Part shown: in pieces, positions 1 to 8,355 of the stretch | How positions within the stretch are numbered: position 1 is the stretch's first letter | Layout: each line of letters opens with the position of its first letter | NCBI RefSeq assembly: GCF_003862495.1 | Contig: NZ_RRCH01000028.1 | Coordinates: forward strand, 1 to 64,000 | DNA length: 64,000 bases | Direction of reading: 5' to 3' | Source: Halocatena pleomorpha | GTDB lineage: Archaea > Halobacteriota > Halobacteria > Halobacteriales > Haloarculaceae | Notes under the pieces: model-generated | What the model was told of the DNA's origin: nothing | Seen by the model: only the letters and a program-made list of their open reading frames with translations | Databases searched by the model: none | Translations under genes and position numbers: made by a program

Positions 1-44
1 CTCTGGGAGGGAAGCCCCGCCGTTCACGGCGGGGAGGATGTCAC
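1..44 (+). mobile_element. right end of an IS200/IS605-type element
   Basis: A perfect 8-bp GC-only stem (15-22 pairing with 27-34, loop TTCA) is followed by GGAGGATGTCAC. This GC-rich hairpin just before a TCAC-type terminus is the arrangement known at the 3' end of tnpB-carrying IS200/IS605 elements, where it is the subterminal cleavage hairpin and part of the guide-like RNA. The rest of the element lies left of the window. Straight after it, coding sequence of a haloacid dehalogenase resumes in mid-protein, which supports an insertion junction near 44/45. Confidence 0.55.
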
Positions 45-269
45 AAACCTGCCCCCGAGCCATACCGTGAGGCTGCTACCCGGTCAGAAACACCGATCAA
101 GGAGATTGCATACGTGGCTGCTGGGTGGTGGGACGTTCGCGGCGCACTACACGCTGGAATGGTGAGTGTTCGTATCGACCGGAAAGGATTACCGTGGAGT
201 CCATACGACGGCACGCCTGTCGCTACGATCGAAACGTTCCATGACCTTGCGGATGAGCTCGGGGTTTGA
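45..269 (+). pseudogene. haloacid dehalogenase (HAD, type II) 3' fragment
   Basis: An open frame without a start codon runs from the insertion-element end to a TGA at 267-269. It encodes about 74 residues. The fragment starts with KPAPEPYREAA and contains GWWDVRGALHAGM, RKGLPWSPYDG and a final ETFHDLADELGV. These match the C-terminal third of haloarchaeal type II haloacid dehalogenases: the K-P lysine motif, the G-W-D-x-x-G-A motif that positions Mg2+, and the C-terminal helix. The nucleophile aspartate and the cap domain would lie left of the window or be lost. Because the frame begins exactly at the hairpin terminus of the insertion element, the gene appears interrupted. The family removes halogen from 2-haloacids or acts on phosphoesters; this copy should be inactive unless re-fused elsewhere. 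Confidence 0.6.
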
Positions 270-351
270 AGCCACCGTGTCTGAATACTGTGGGCTCTTA
301 TCTCAGCACTATCACTCAAAAACGAGCGTACCATCGTTACGGACACCACCG

Positions 352-1119
352 CTACGGCTGAACTTGGTCCGTCGGGCGAATCAGGACTTCATTGATATCT
401 ACGCGTTGTGGCTGTGTCACGACAAACGTGATTGTTCGGGCGATGTCTTCAGGCGCGAGCTGCTCCATCGATTCAAAAAGGTCTTCGGTGGCTGACTGGA
501 CTTCCTCATCAGGAATGTGTTCGATGAGTTCCGTATTGACGGCTCCCGGCTCAATTGTCGCGACGCGGATTCCCGCTTCGGCAATATCGCGTCGAAGCGA
601 CTCACCGAATTGGATAACACCGGCTTTCGTCGCGTCGTAATGTGAACTGTTAGGCTGAGAGAAGCGTCCAACGACCGAAGAAAGATTGACGATGTGTCCG
701 CTTCCTTGTTCTACCATCGTGGGGATAACAGCATGAGTGAGTTTGATCAGCCCACTGAGATTGACATCGATAGTGGTCTGAAGCGTCTCGCGGTCCACGT
801 CCGCGATATGAGCAAGAGGCATGAGTCCAGCGTTGTTCACGAGGATATCGACTCGGTCGTGTGCGTCGATCGTCGCATCCACGAGGGCGTCGATATCCGT
901 ATCGTCCGTGAGATCAGTCGGAACAATGAGCGCCTCACCGCCTTCGTCTTCAATTTGGGCTGCGAGTTCTTCGAGTTCGCTTTCACGGCGTGCAGCGAGA
1001 ACGATGCTCGCTCCCTCTGACACTAAGGAGGTGGCCGTCGCTTCCCCAATTCCTGAAGAGGCCCCTGTAACGATCGCAACGTGTCCATCTAGCTCTGAAT
1101 CAAACTCTGTTGTCATCAA
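352..1119 (-). CDS. SDR family NAD(P)-dependent oxidoreductase
   Basis: This is a 255-residue classical short-chain dehydrogenase of typical length. TGASSGIG (residues 18-25) is the Rossmann cofactor motif and NNAG (95-98) stabilises the central sheet. N120, S147/S148, Y161 and K165 make up the catalytic tetrad. The arginine pair after the second strand (AARRE) suggests NADP(H). The overall pattern resembles the YdfG/serine-3-dehydrogenase-like group that reduces or oxidises small hydroxy compounds; the substrate cannot be told. Two adjacent ATGs (1119 and 1116) are possible starts. It is a soluble cytoplasmic enzyme. It points toward the dehalogenase fragment and has no co-directional neighbour, so it is probably transcribed alone. 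Confidence 0.9.
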   Translation of the reverse strand: MMTTEFDSELDGHVAIVTGASSGIGEATATSLVSEGASIVLAARRESELEELAAQIEDEGGEALIVPTDLTDDTDIDALVDATIDAHDRVDILVNNAGLMPLAHIADVDRETLQTTIDVNLSGLIKLTHAVIPTMVEQGSGHIVNLSSVVGRFSQPNSSHYDATKAGVIQFGESLRRDIAEAGIRVATIEPGAVNTELIEHIPDEEVQSATEDLFESMEQLAPEDIARTITFVVTQPQRVDINEVLIRPTDQVQP

Positions 1120-1231
1120 CTGTAATAAGGATCATGAGCGGGTTAGGAGTGATGCTATCTAGGAAAAGGTGTTTAAGTAGGCCTGCGACTGGGCAAAGGG
1201 ATATCGAACAGATCACATTCGGTGTGAACAC

Positions 1232-1366
1232 GTGTCTGAGTTGGTTCAACAGCGCAAGAAGGGGCTGAGTTACAGCGAGGTCGCTACGCTTGCCGGAGAG
1301 ATCCTCGACACTGACACTACCCGCCAGACGATCTATCGGTACTGCAGGGATGGTCCTGATGCGTAG
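1232..1366 (+). CDS. possible small HTH-like ORF
   Basis: A GTG-started frame of 44 codons lies in the otherwise empty 1120-1474 gap. It reads like real protein (GLSYSEVATLAGEILDTD, then RQTIYRYC) and resembles a short helix-turn-helix of the kind seen in haloarchaeal DNA-binding proteins. The frame is open upstream to a TAG at 1178-1180, so this could equally be the C-terminal remnant of a larger gene. No promoter was identified. I do not recognise a named family, and the call rests only on plausible codon use and the HTH-like pattern. Confidence 0.3.
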   Translation: MSELVQQRKKGLSYSEVATLAGEILDTDTTRQTIYRYCRDGPDA

Positions 1367-1474
1367 CACTAGATGGCGGAGTTGCCGACGTGGCACACAC
1401 TAGGGCCATCCACCGGCATAAAGCAATGTGGTATGTACTGTGTCTTTTTATTGGTGGGTGACTGAGAAAATACT

Positions 1475-2257
1475 ATGTTTCGACAGAAAGCCATCCTTGT
1501 TGGGATCCTCCTCAGCCTTGCCGTCGGATGCACTGCTCCAGGGTTGGCACGTGCCCCTCCCCAAGCAGCGTGTGGGATCTGTACTGACACTCTCGATCAG
1601 GCGGGTGCTGATCACGGGGTGACGCTTGCCCGAGGACAATCGAAGCTAGTGATTCAGGTTTATGAGAACACCTCAACGCGGTGGACGGCGACCGTGCAAC
1701 TCACAGACGGTGCCAGTGCCCTTCAGAACGATTCACTGCGGAGAGCCATCGTTTCGGACGTCTTCGATCGTTCTCGAACGGTTGCCAAACCAACTCGTGT
1801 AACCAGCCACCTCTCAGAACAGACCCTTACCGTCTCATATCGTGATCACGGTGCTGCTGAGACGCATGGTGAGACTATCGTGTTCACTCGGTTTCATGCC
1901 ACCGAGCCTCAGTCCCCGTTCGTTATAGGCGGCGAAGGGACGCCGTATCCCGGTGCAGACACAGTGGTGCTCCGCGCCCCGAACGACTATACGGTCACGG
2001 GCGACTACGCGTCAGCAACGGAATCCGGAACTGCCGTCCGGTGGCACGCTAACGGAACCGACGATCATATCGACCGTGCGACACGTGTTACGTTTGTCGA
2101 CAATCAATCATATCAACCGGACCCGAATGACGCTACGCCGATGGCTGAACTGAACGATGTGTGGGATAACGTGCATCGCACCCCCGTCGCCGTGCTGTGT
2201 CTGGTTTTCGTCAGTGGCGTCTCGTTTGTATACCTATACGGACTCACGCAGGACTGA
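1475..2257 (+). CDS. exported membrane-anchored protein of unknown function
   Basis: This 260-residue protein has a hydrophobic N-terminal signal (residues about 6-25) ending in a lipobox-like LAVGC with Cys19, so it may be a lipoprotein or a Sec-exported protein. The middle is a soluble, beta-rich acidic domain, and a single hydrophobic helix near residues 232-253 is followed by a short cytoplasmic tail. This layout fits a surface protein anchored by its C-terminus, known from many haloarchaeal proteins with an N-terminal signal, ectodomain and C-terminal helix. I do not recognise the ectodomain family. An AT-rich stretch (CTTTTTATT) lies about 30 bases before the ATG and is a plausible TATA box. 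The PadR-like regulator downstream is on the same strand but 270 bases away. Confidence 0.7.
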   Translation: MFRQKAILVGILLSLAVGCTAPGLARAPPQAACGICTDTLDQAGADHGVTLARGQSKLVIQVYENTSTRWTATVQLTDGASALQNDSLRRAIVSDVFDRSRTVAKPTRVTSHLSEQTLTVSYRDHGAAETHGETIVFTRFHATEPQSPFVIGGEGTPYPGADTVVLRAPNDYTVTGDYASATESGTAVRWHANGTDDHIDRATRVTFVDNQSYQPDPNDATPMAELNDVWDNVHRTPVAVLCLVFVSGVSFVYLYGLTQD

Positions 2258-2529
2258 GACGTTCGATTGTACATCGTTCCCCCTGTTGTCGTTGCGGTTG
2301 ATCGTGTCACAGAATGACAGGTGATACTCATTCCGAGTGGGTGGACCCTGACAGGAGAAGCAGACCGCCATGTATTTGATTTAGTATACATATAAAATAC
2401 ATTATATCTTATTTTTACACGAATTATATAAGATAACTGTACTCATGACAGGGGTCTCACCCGACTGATTCTGTGACGAATATCGCTCTCACAAGGGATA
2501 TACCCCGAGCCATCGAATCGCCAGAAACG

Positions 2530-2811
2530 ATGTATGATTTGACTGGGTTTCAGCGGGATCTGCTGTATGTGATTGCAGGGAAAGGCGCACCCCACGGGCT
2601 GGCAATCAAAGACGACCTCGAAGACTATTACGAACAAGAGATCAAAGCGGGTCGACTGTACCCGAACCTCGACACGCTTGTGGAGAAGGGACTGGTCGAA
2701 AAGGGCCAACAGGATCGCCGGACGAACTACTACTCGGTGACACGGCGTGGCCAGCGCGAGATTAACGCCCGCACTGAGTGGGAAGCACAGTATATCGACG
2801 TGCATCACTGA
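2530..2811 (+). CDS. PadR family transcriptional regulator
   Basis: This is a 93-residue winged-helix protein. It begins MYDLTGFQRDLLYVIAG and continues with HGLAIKDDLEDYY, GRLYPNLDTLVEKGLVEKG and RRTNYYSVTRRG. These are the recognition helix and wing of the haloarchaeal PadR-like group, which usually represses neighbouring stress or transport genes. The open frame extends upstream to a GTG at 2473, but family members start at MYDLTGFQ, so ATG 2530 is preferred. An AATTATATAAG stretch near 2422-2432 could be the promoter. Which gene it controls is not evident; the exported protein upstream is the nearest candidate. Confidence 0.85.
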   Translation: MYDLTGFQRDLLYVIAGKGAPHGLAIKDDLEDYYEQEIKAGRLYPNLDTLVEKGLVEKGQQDRRTNYYSVTRRGQREINARTEWEAQYIDVHH

Positions 2812-3022
2812 TCGCTGATCGGTGATCCGAACAGTAGCGAACCACAGTATCGGCACACCGATAGTGTTTATCCGTTCAACGTGTTACTGTCCGGCTTTGC
2901 AGCAACTGTCATCAGTTCACACGCTTTTGAATGCTTTTCAATAAATTGAACTGTGATATCAAATCTTATTTCAACCAATAAAATTCTATAAATATTCAGA
3001 CAATAAAGTAATTCATCTTACA

Positions 3023-3163
3023 TTATATACCGAGACCACCATCAGTGGCGACGGTGTACGAATCATCCTCTTCTGAGAGGAAGGGACGCAGGAGATTCTC
3101 TCCGGTGTCGGGGGCAGACGAGTTTGATACGATGATCGCGGCTGATAGCGTGCTCTCGGCGTC
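3023..3163 (-). pseudogene. unrecognised gene remnant
   Basis: An open frame of 46 codons ends at a TAA (3023-3025). It is closed upstream by a TGA (3164-3166) and contains no ATG, GTG or TTG. Its translation (…NSSAPDTGENLLRPFLSEED…TDGGLGI) has the acidic composition and codon use of a real haloarchaeal protein C-terminus. It starts 13 bases after the stop of the luciferase-like gene on the same strand. It looks like the 3' end of a former downstream gene of that operon, lost by deletion. The AT-rich 2812-3022 stretch beside it has no gene that I can see. Confidence 0.4.
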
Positions 3164-3175
3164 TCAGCCGGCCTG

Positions 3176-4204
3176 TCACGTGAACGCAGGGATGACTTCC
3201 TGACCGAAGAGTTCCACGGAATATTTCAAATCCTCAACATCGAGACCGGGCAGCGACGCTTGATAAATGAAGTGAGTATCCTCACCGAATATCTCTCGGT
3301 ACTCCTCGATTTTCTCGATCATCTCCTCGCTGGAATCGTAGAACATCGCGGCCTCGTTGAACCCATCGTGGAGGTCGTCCGGATTCTCGATCATTCCCGC
3401 GTTGTGATACCAGCGGCCGTACTGGTCGAGTGTTTGTTCCCAGCCCGCTTCGATGACGTTCATCGGATCCTTCTTGTCGTGGAGGAACGCGAAATTCCAA
3501 ATCACAAGCTCCTGATTGTCCGGGTTCTTCCCGACATCGTCGATCGACTGCCAGTAGAGATCGACGGCCTCTTTCGCTTGGTCGACGCCGACTAGCGAAC
3601 CCATCGAGAAGCCATCACCCATCCGTCCTGCCCGCCGGATCGCGGGTGGAGCGAACCCACCGACGATGATCGGTGGTCCGCCCTCCTGATAGGGTTTCGG
3701 AGTGATCGGAACGCCGTCGAAAGAGAATCCGTTTCCAAGAATGGGATGACCCTCGTGCGTGAGCTCGTCGTCCGTCCACGCTTTCCGAAGAATCTCGATG
3801 AGGTTCTCCAGTCTGAGCGCCCGCTGGTCAAGCGGAATGTCGAACGTTTCGAACTCCTGGACCCGATACCCGTTTCCCACGCCGAATTTGAGCCGCCCCT
3901 CGGAGATGTGGTCGATTACCGCGAGATCTTCCGCAAGGCGAACCGGTTGTTGATACTGCGGTCCGAGGGCGATGTTCGTCCCAATCTCGATCTTCTCGGT
4001 TGCCGTTGCCAACGCAGCAAGTCCGGATGTCACTGACGGCATGTAACCGCCGGGCGTGAAGTGGTGTTCTGTCACCCACGCGGAGTCGAAGTTGTTCTCC
4101 TCAGCGACTTGCGCGACAGCAAGCATCTCTTGATACAGCGCCGCGTGCGGTCTGTCGTCGTCACGATGCCGGTCACAGCTAAACGTGCCAATGCCGAATT
4201 TCAT
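3176..4204 (-). CDS. LLM-class flavin-dependent oxidoreductase
   Basis: This 342-residue protein is of the bacterial luciferase-like TIM-barrel superfamily. It begins MKFGIGTFSCDRHRDDD and shows the typical blocks AWVTEHHFTPGGYMPS, TNIALGPQYQQPVRLAEDLAVID and RLKFGVGNGY, plus a GGFAPPAIRRAGRMGDG phosphate/FMN-binding block. The length matches the family. Members use reduced F420 or FMNH2 with oxygen to oxidise small organic compounds; the substrate is not readable here. The start is the only ATG placing the first beta strand at the N-terminus. A gene remnant follows 13 bases after the stop, suggesting the gene was once part of a longer transcription unit. Confidence 0.88.
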   Translation of the reverse strand: MKFGIGTFSCDRHRDDDRPHAALYQEMLAVAQVAEENNFDSAWVTEHHFTPGGYMPSVTSGLAALATATEKIEIGTNIALGPQYQQPVRLAEDLAVIDHISEGRLKFGVGNGYRVQEFETFDIPLDQRALRLENLIEILRKAWTDDELTHEGHPILGNGFSFDGVPITPKPYQEGGPPIIVGGFAPPAIRRAGRMGDGFSMGSLVGVDQAKEAVDLYWQSIDDVGKNPDNQELVIWNFAFLHDKKDPMNVIEAGWEQTLDQYGRWYHNAGMIENPDDLHDGFNEAAMFYDSSEEMIEKIEEYREIFGEDTHFIYQASLPGLDVEDLKYSVELFGQEVIPAFT

Positions 4205-4510
4205 CAGTCTCAGCTCTGGTCTATACTATCTGTTAATTGTATAAATATGTATGTAAATTCAAATTGATTACGGCCATCTACGATTGCGACACGTCAGATT
4301 GCAATTCACCTTCAGTTCGGATCTGTTAGACAGCTACACTCCCCCATCGGAAAGTAGTAGACTGAGCGACTGATCAACTATGTATTTAAAAATAGATAAA
4401 TGAACAAATACATGTCTGGAACGAACAGTCGATCTAATAATGATTCGACTGTATCCGATTCGATAACGACTTAGCGACCACTATTTGGTAATTCTGTCGC
4501 TTCAGCAGCA
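4205..4510. other. intergenic, AT-rich, divergent promoters
   Basis: This non-coding stretch lies between the divergent luciferase-like and ferritin-like genes. I see AT-rich runs (TTAATTGTATAAATATGT near 4232-4250; ATTTAAAAATAGATAAATG near 4384-4402) but no gene. The first is in place to serve the minus-strand gene. Confidence 0.5.
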
Positions 4511-4520
4511 ATCTATAAGG
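4511..4520 (+). promoter_or_regulatory. TATA box for the ferritin-like gene
   Basis: ATCTATAAGG is centred about 28 bases before the ATG at 4545. This is the spacing expected for a leaderless archaeal transcript and supports that start. Confidence 0.5.
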
Positions 4521-4544
4521 TCTTATTGAGTCAAATGCTAGTGC

Positions 4545-4997
4545 ATGACGAACGAAGAGATCATCGAACTCCTGAGACAGGCGTACAACGACGAGATTGA
4601 GACGGTAATGAACTATCTCACCAATGCAACCGTCCTTGACGGTGTCAGCGCCGAGGAAGTCAAAGACAGCCTCCGAACCGATGCAAAACAGGAGGAACTC
4701 ATCCACGCCGAACGCATCGCCAACCGGCTGAAAGAACTCGATGCACAGCCGCTCGGGTCGTTCGAATTTGAACCGGGTCAGGAAACCCTCCAACCCCCCG
4801 ACGACACTGCCGACGTGCTCTCGGTCATCGATGGGGTGATTGAGTACGAAGAAGACGCGATCGGGACCTATCGTTCGCTCATGCAGGCGGCCCAAGACGC
4901 AGACGATCCGGTTACCGAAGACCTCGCGATCGATATCCTGAGCGACGAAGAATCACACCGGAGCGAGTTCCGGAGTTTCAAAAAGGGCTACGAGTAG
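4545..4997 (+). CDS. ferritin-like diiron protein
   Basis: This 150-residue all-helical protein has the carboxylate pattern of a four-helix diiron bundle. DEIETVMNYL lies in helix A, KQEELIHAERI (E-x2-H type) in helix B, EYEEDAIGTYRSL in helix C, and SDEESHRSEF (E-x2-H type) in helix D. The length fits the Dps/bacterioferritin-like and rubrerythrin-core families, which bind and oxidise Fe2+ and detoxify peroxide. It lacks the rubredoxin domain of a full rubrerythrin and the heme-ligating methionine of bacterioferritin is not evident, so I give only the general name. It is transcribed alone, with a TATA box 28 bases upstream. Confidence 0.85.
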   Translation: MTNEEIIELLRQAYNDEIETVMNYLTNATVLDGVSAEEVKDSLRTDAKQEELIHAERIANRLKELDAQPLGSFEFEPGQETLQPPDDTADVLSVIDGVIEYEEDAIGTYRSLMQAAQDADDPVTEDLAIDILSDEESHRSEFRSFKKGYE

Positions 4998-5515
4998 TCG
5001 TCGTGAACGGGATTTCCTGTCCGGCGGATGCAACACGAACATGTGACATCACACAGCAATAAATACCAAATAGATTATCGCCATGCTGAGCGTTGTTGCC
5101 GGGGGACCGTTGACCACGGACGAGTGCGCTGTGGGCCTCGCGTCGTACGTACTGGACTTCTGGTGAGACTATCAGGCAAATCGTCTTTGGCAAGAGATAG
5201 TAAGAAACTTCATTCCCCCTTCAGTTTCGGCGTTTCAGTAGAAGGGACACCCCACCAGTGCCGTCGATAGCAGGGTAGCGTTCCAAAAGGGAAACACCTC
5301 ACGTCACCAGTTGACAATGGAGTGGGCGAGGGTTGGAATCTATTCTTTCTTGGTAACTGGCTCACACTCTTTCGGCTTTGTCGTTGAGTATCTGGTCATC
5401 TCTCTTGAAATCGCGGTAACCGGACATCCCCATCAGCCTAAATAATTCGTGAAAATGCTTAACCATCAATAGTTTTGATAAAAATAATGGTCCAATAGGC
5501 AGTTATAGCTTCTCT
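4998..5515. other. 518-base intergenic region
   Basis: No recognisable gene. A 27-codon frame (ATG 5083 to TGA 5166) with an AATAAATACC stretch 20 bases upstream could be a microprotein but has nothing else to support it. The right end carries GATAAAAATAAT (5477-5488), centred 33 bases before the GTG start at 5516. It is a likely promoter for the permease and supports that non-ATG start. Confidence 0.4.
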
Positions 5516-6919
5516 GTGCAAGGCACACTCACTAATGGGATCCTTGAATCGTTACGGATCGGTGTTGGATTCCTATGGACCGCTGCGTGGGCGATCGTTA
5601 TGGGACTTATCATCACAAGTCTCGTACAGGTCTACGTCTCGAAAGAGCGGATGGCGGAGGTGCTCGGAAAGGCAGATCCGAGCGGACTCACGAAAGCAAC
5701 GCTCTTCGGTGCCGCGAGTAGTGGCTGTAGCTTCGGTGCCGTCGCCATTGGCAAGGGCCTCTTCAAGAAAGGCGCGCACGTGGTGAACGTTCTCGCGTTC
5801 ATGTTCGCTTCGACGAACCTCATTGTTGAACTCGGATTGATGATCCTAATCCTCCTCGGCTGGGAGTTTCTCGTTGCCGAACTCCTCGGGGGACTCATCC
5901 TGATCGCGGTGATGGCGCTCATCGTGCACGTAACGCTTCCTGAGACCCTCTTTGAACAGGTTCGTACGGAACTCAATCAGGGTGAGGCCGAGCAGGGTAT
6001 CACCGAAGATCCAACCTGTGGCATGGAGGGTACCGACGAGTATTCGCTCGTGGCCGATGGCGGTGAGACGCTGAAGTTCTGCTCGGCGGGGTGCATGGAG
6101 ACCTACCAGCAAGCGGTGGCCAGTAACGGTAGCTGGCAGGACGAGCTGTTGTCGTGGGGTGGCTGGTACAAACTCGGGAACCAGTATCGTAAAGAATGGA
6201 CGATGATCTGGAGTGATATCGTCGCCGGCTTCCTCATCTCCGGCTTCGTCATCGTATTCGTGCCACAGTGGGTTTGGAACGCGCTGTTCTTTCGAGGACA
6301 AGGGGTGCTCGTGAGCGCCGAGAACGCGCTCATGGGCGTGACGATCGCCGTCATCAGTTTCGTTGGCAGCATCGGGAATGTCCCGTTCGCCGTCGCGCTT
6401 TGGAGCGGTGGAATCGGCTTCGCGGGCGTCATCGCGTTCGTCTACGCAGATCTCATCACGATCCCTGTTCTGAACGTCTATCGCAAGTACTACGGCTGGC
6501 ACGTGATGCTCTACATCCTCGGCGTGTTCTTCGTGACGATGGCCTTTACAGGGTTGCTGATGGAGCAACTGTTTGCCGCCCTTGGCATTGTTCCCGACCT
6601 CGCTGGCGGACAGACGGCGACCGAACAGACGTATTTCGAACTCAACTACACCTTCTACCTCAACGTGATCGCGTTCAGTCTCTCGGGATTCCTCTACTAC
6701 GTGTATCACCGTGGACTTGGAGCGCCGGGCCAGTACCGCGACCCCGTGTGTGGGATGCGAACAAACGATGACGATCCGAGTATCACCTACGATGGCGACA
6801 CGTATTATTTCTGCTCGATAACCTGCAAGCAGACATTCGAAAACGATCCTTCTGAGTACACACACGTCTCTTCCCGAATCACTGAGATCGACGACACCCA
6901 AAACCACAATCACGAGTGA
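5516..6919 (+). CDS. ArsP/DUF318-type permease with two YHS/TRASH modules
   Basis: This 467-residue integral membrane protein has two permease halves. The first (about 10-150) includes the conserved AASSGCSFGAVAIGKGLFKKG. The second (about 220-400) includes SFVGSIGNVPFAVALW and GFAGVIAFVYADLI. Both are typical of the DUF318/ArsP permease family, which exports arsenicals or metals. Two cysteine-rich YHS/TRASH domains sit in the soluble parts. One lies between the halves (DPTCGM, then KFCSAGC). The other lies at the C-terminus (DPVCGMR, then YFCSITC), before a His-containing tail (QNHNHE). TRASH modules bind Cu, Hg or related soft metals, so a metal-sensing or metal-delivering permease is inferred. 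GTG is the start; a TATA box 33 bases upstream supports it. No metalloregulator is adjacent. Confidence 0.85.
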   Translation: MQGTLTNGILESLRIGVGFLWTAAWAIVMGLIITSLVQVYVSKERMAEVLGKADPSGLTKATLFGAASSGCSFGAVAIGKGLFKKGAHVVNVLAFMFASTNLIVELGLMILILLGWEFLVAELLGGLILIAVMALIVHVTLPETLFEQVRTELNQGEAEQGITEDPTCGMEGTDEYSLVADGGETLKFCSAGCMETYQQAVASNGSWQDELLSWGGWYKLGNQYRKEWTMIWSDIVAGFLISGFVIVFVPQWVWNALFFRGQGVLVSAENALMGVTIAVISFVGSIGNVPFAVALWSGGIGFAGVIAFVYADLITIPVLNVYRKYYGWHVMLYILGVFFVTMAFTGLLMEQLFAALGIVPDLAGGQTATEQTYFELNYTFYLNVIAFSLSGFLYYVYHRGLGAPGQYRDPVCGMRTNDDDPSITYDGDTYYFCSITCKQTFENDPSEYTHVSSRITEIDDTQNHNHE

Positions 6920-7353
6920 AAATCGTGACCTCCCTGATCTGCTGGTAGCCGGCCAAATGGCAGCTCCAGCCGACAATCCGCGTTAGGGCCAGCGAAATCA
7001 GTGTGACAACGTCTAGCTCGATCTACGTTCGTCTGATCAACGTCCCAGTACAGTTCGACGACTGTTCAGAGGAATCGAACACCGAATATTTCCTAAAAAT
7101 AGCATAGCCACTAAGACTCAGATGGACATGTAGACGTTCAGTATACGGCAACATAACAGTATCTCACTCCAAGCCGTCGACGGCCGAGTGAACATCGAAC
7201 TTTCTAAGGACAATTCATACGTTAAATATCTGTGATAGTTTCAGATATATAAGTCGCCCTTGTCAGTGGATCGTGGGTCGTTACGGATTGACGTTGGATG
7301 ACGGTACGAACCAGAGAATGGTGGATACAGTGACTAGAGTCGAATTTATCACA
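6920..7353. other. 434-base intergenic region
   Basis: No gene seen between the convergent permease and channel genes. A clear plus-strand TATA-like ATATATAAG (7245-7253) has no ORF of any size behind it, so it could drive a short RNA running antisense into the 3' end of the channel gene. Confidence 0.4.
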
Positions 7354-8355
7354 CTATGTACGATCTGAGGCTGGCCATTGCCGTTCGTCTGATTCAATAA
7401 GTCCCAGTAGCGTTCGTCGTCGCTCGTCTAATTCTGTTATTGAGCTGGTAAACTCTTCGTCAGACACCGTTGGAATACCCATTTCGCGAAGCGTGGCAAT
7501 CTCTGGTGGAGGTGGGGAACGATCCGCTGGTTCAACATAGGTGCTGCCAACTATCTTCAGATAATTTTGAATGCTTGACCGGACCTGCATTATACGTAAC
7601 TCATCGGGACGGTCCTGTTCAGCAACGCCGAATTGAAGCAGCGTGAGCGCCTCATCGAGAGTGGCAATACTGGTGGTCGGCGCTTGCGTTGTTCGTTTAC
7701 TGTGGAAGTAGTGAAGAATCGGATACGCCTTGTGGTTCGCTGTAAGCGTATTGAGCTGTGTCGCAATCGTATTGAGAGGAGTTTCAAGCCCCCGGAATGT
7801 ACTGCCGTCCCAGCTCGTTCCGAGGAGTTCTGTGCTCTGCGTACCGAGTCCACTCACGTTCGCAGCGAACGATCGTTTCTGGGTAACAGCCCCAAGAACA
7901 GAGAGAACATAGGTGACACTCAGCGTAATAAAAAGCATGCCAGTCGCAGACGCGAGTGTCGTAGTGATCTGCCAGAGACTGTCTTGTGGAATGAAATCGC
8001 CGTTACCCAATGTGAAAATCGTGTATCCCGTATAGTAGATTAGTTCGGACCATGAGATTCGACGTGCGTCAACCGTATCGATAAGAACATTTTCGGCACT
8101 CGCAAAGAGTAGGGTCCACCCAGCCCAAAGAAAGACGATCCAACTAGCGAGACCGAAAATCAGAATCAACGGCCCTGAAACCGTGAGCAACTGTGAGTTT
8201 CGATCGCCTGCGCGTCGCACCAGACCCCACGTCCACACCATCAACCGGGACGTGAGAGGTCCGGCACCGCCTTCCACCCAGAGTGTCGTCCACAGAAAAT
8301 CGGTGATGACAACGAAGAGAAAGAGAACACCGAGTACGAGATAGAGGATAGTCAT
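7354..8355 (-). CDS. potassium channel-like protein, pore motif GNGD
   Basis: This 333-residue membrane protein has hydrophobic helices near residues 2-24 and 60-85, then a pore loop, then a helix near 135-160. The pore loop (YYTGYTIFTLGNGDFIP) is a two-TM K+ channel pore (Ion_trans_2 type) in which the usual TVGYGD filter reads TLGNGD. The C-terminal half is a soluble, helix-rich domain without an obvious RCK or cyclic-nucleotide fold, and carries a proline run (SPPPPE). It acts in the cytoplasmic membrane, and its ion selectivity is uncertain because the filter tyrosine is Asn. It is transcribed alone, convergent with the permease upstream. Confidence 0.8.
   Translation of the reverse strand: MTILYLVLGVLFLFVVITDFLWTTLWVEGGAGPLTSRLMVWTWGLVRRAGDRNSQLLTVSGPLILIFGLASWIVFLWAGWTLLFASAENVLIDTVDARRISWSELIYYTGYTIFTLGNGDFIPQDSLWQITTTLASATGMLFITLSVTYVLSVLGAVTQKRSFAANVSGLGTQSTELLGTSWDGSTFRGLETPLNTIATQLNTLTANHKAYPILHYFHSKRTTQAPTTSIATLDEALTLLQFGVAEQDRPDELRIMQVRSSIQNYLKIVGSTYVEPADRSPPPPEIATLREMGIPTVSDEEFTSSITELDERRRTLLGLIESDERQWPASDRT

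Noticed and set aside
5846-6976. 376-codon minus-strand open frame
   Set aside because: It lies fully antisense to the permease with its clear family motifs; the frame is open because of GC-biased codon use, and its translation has no family character.
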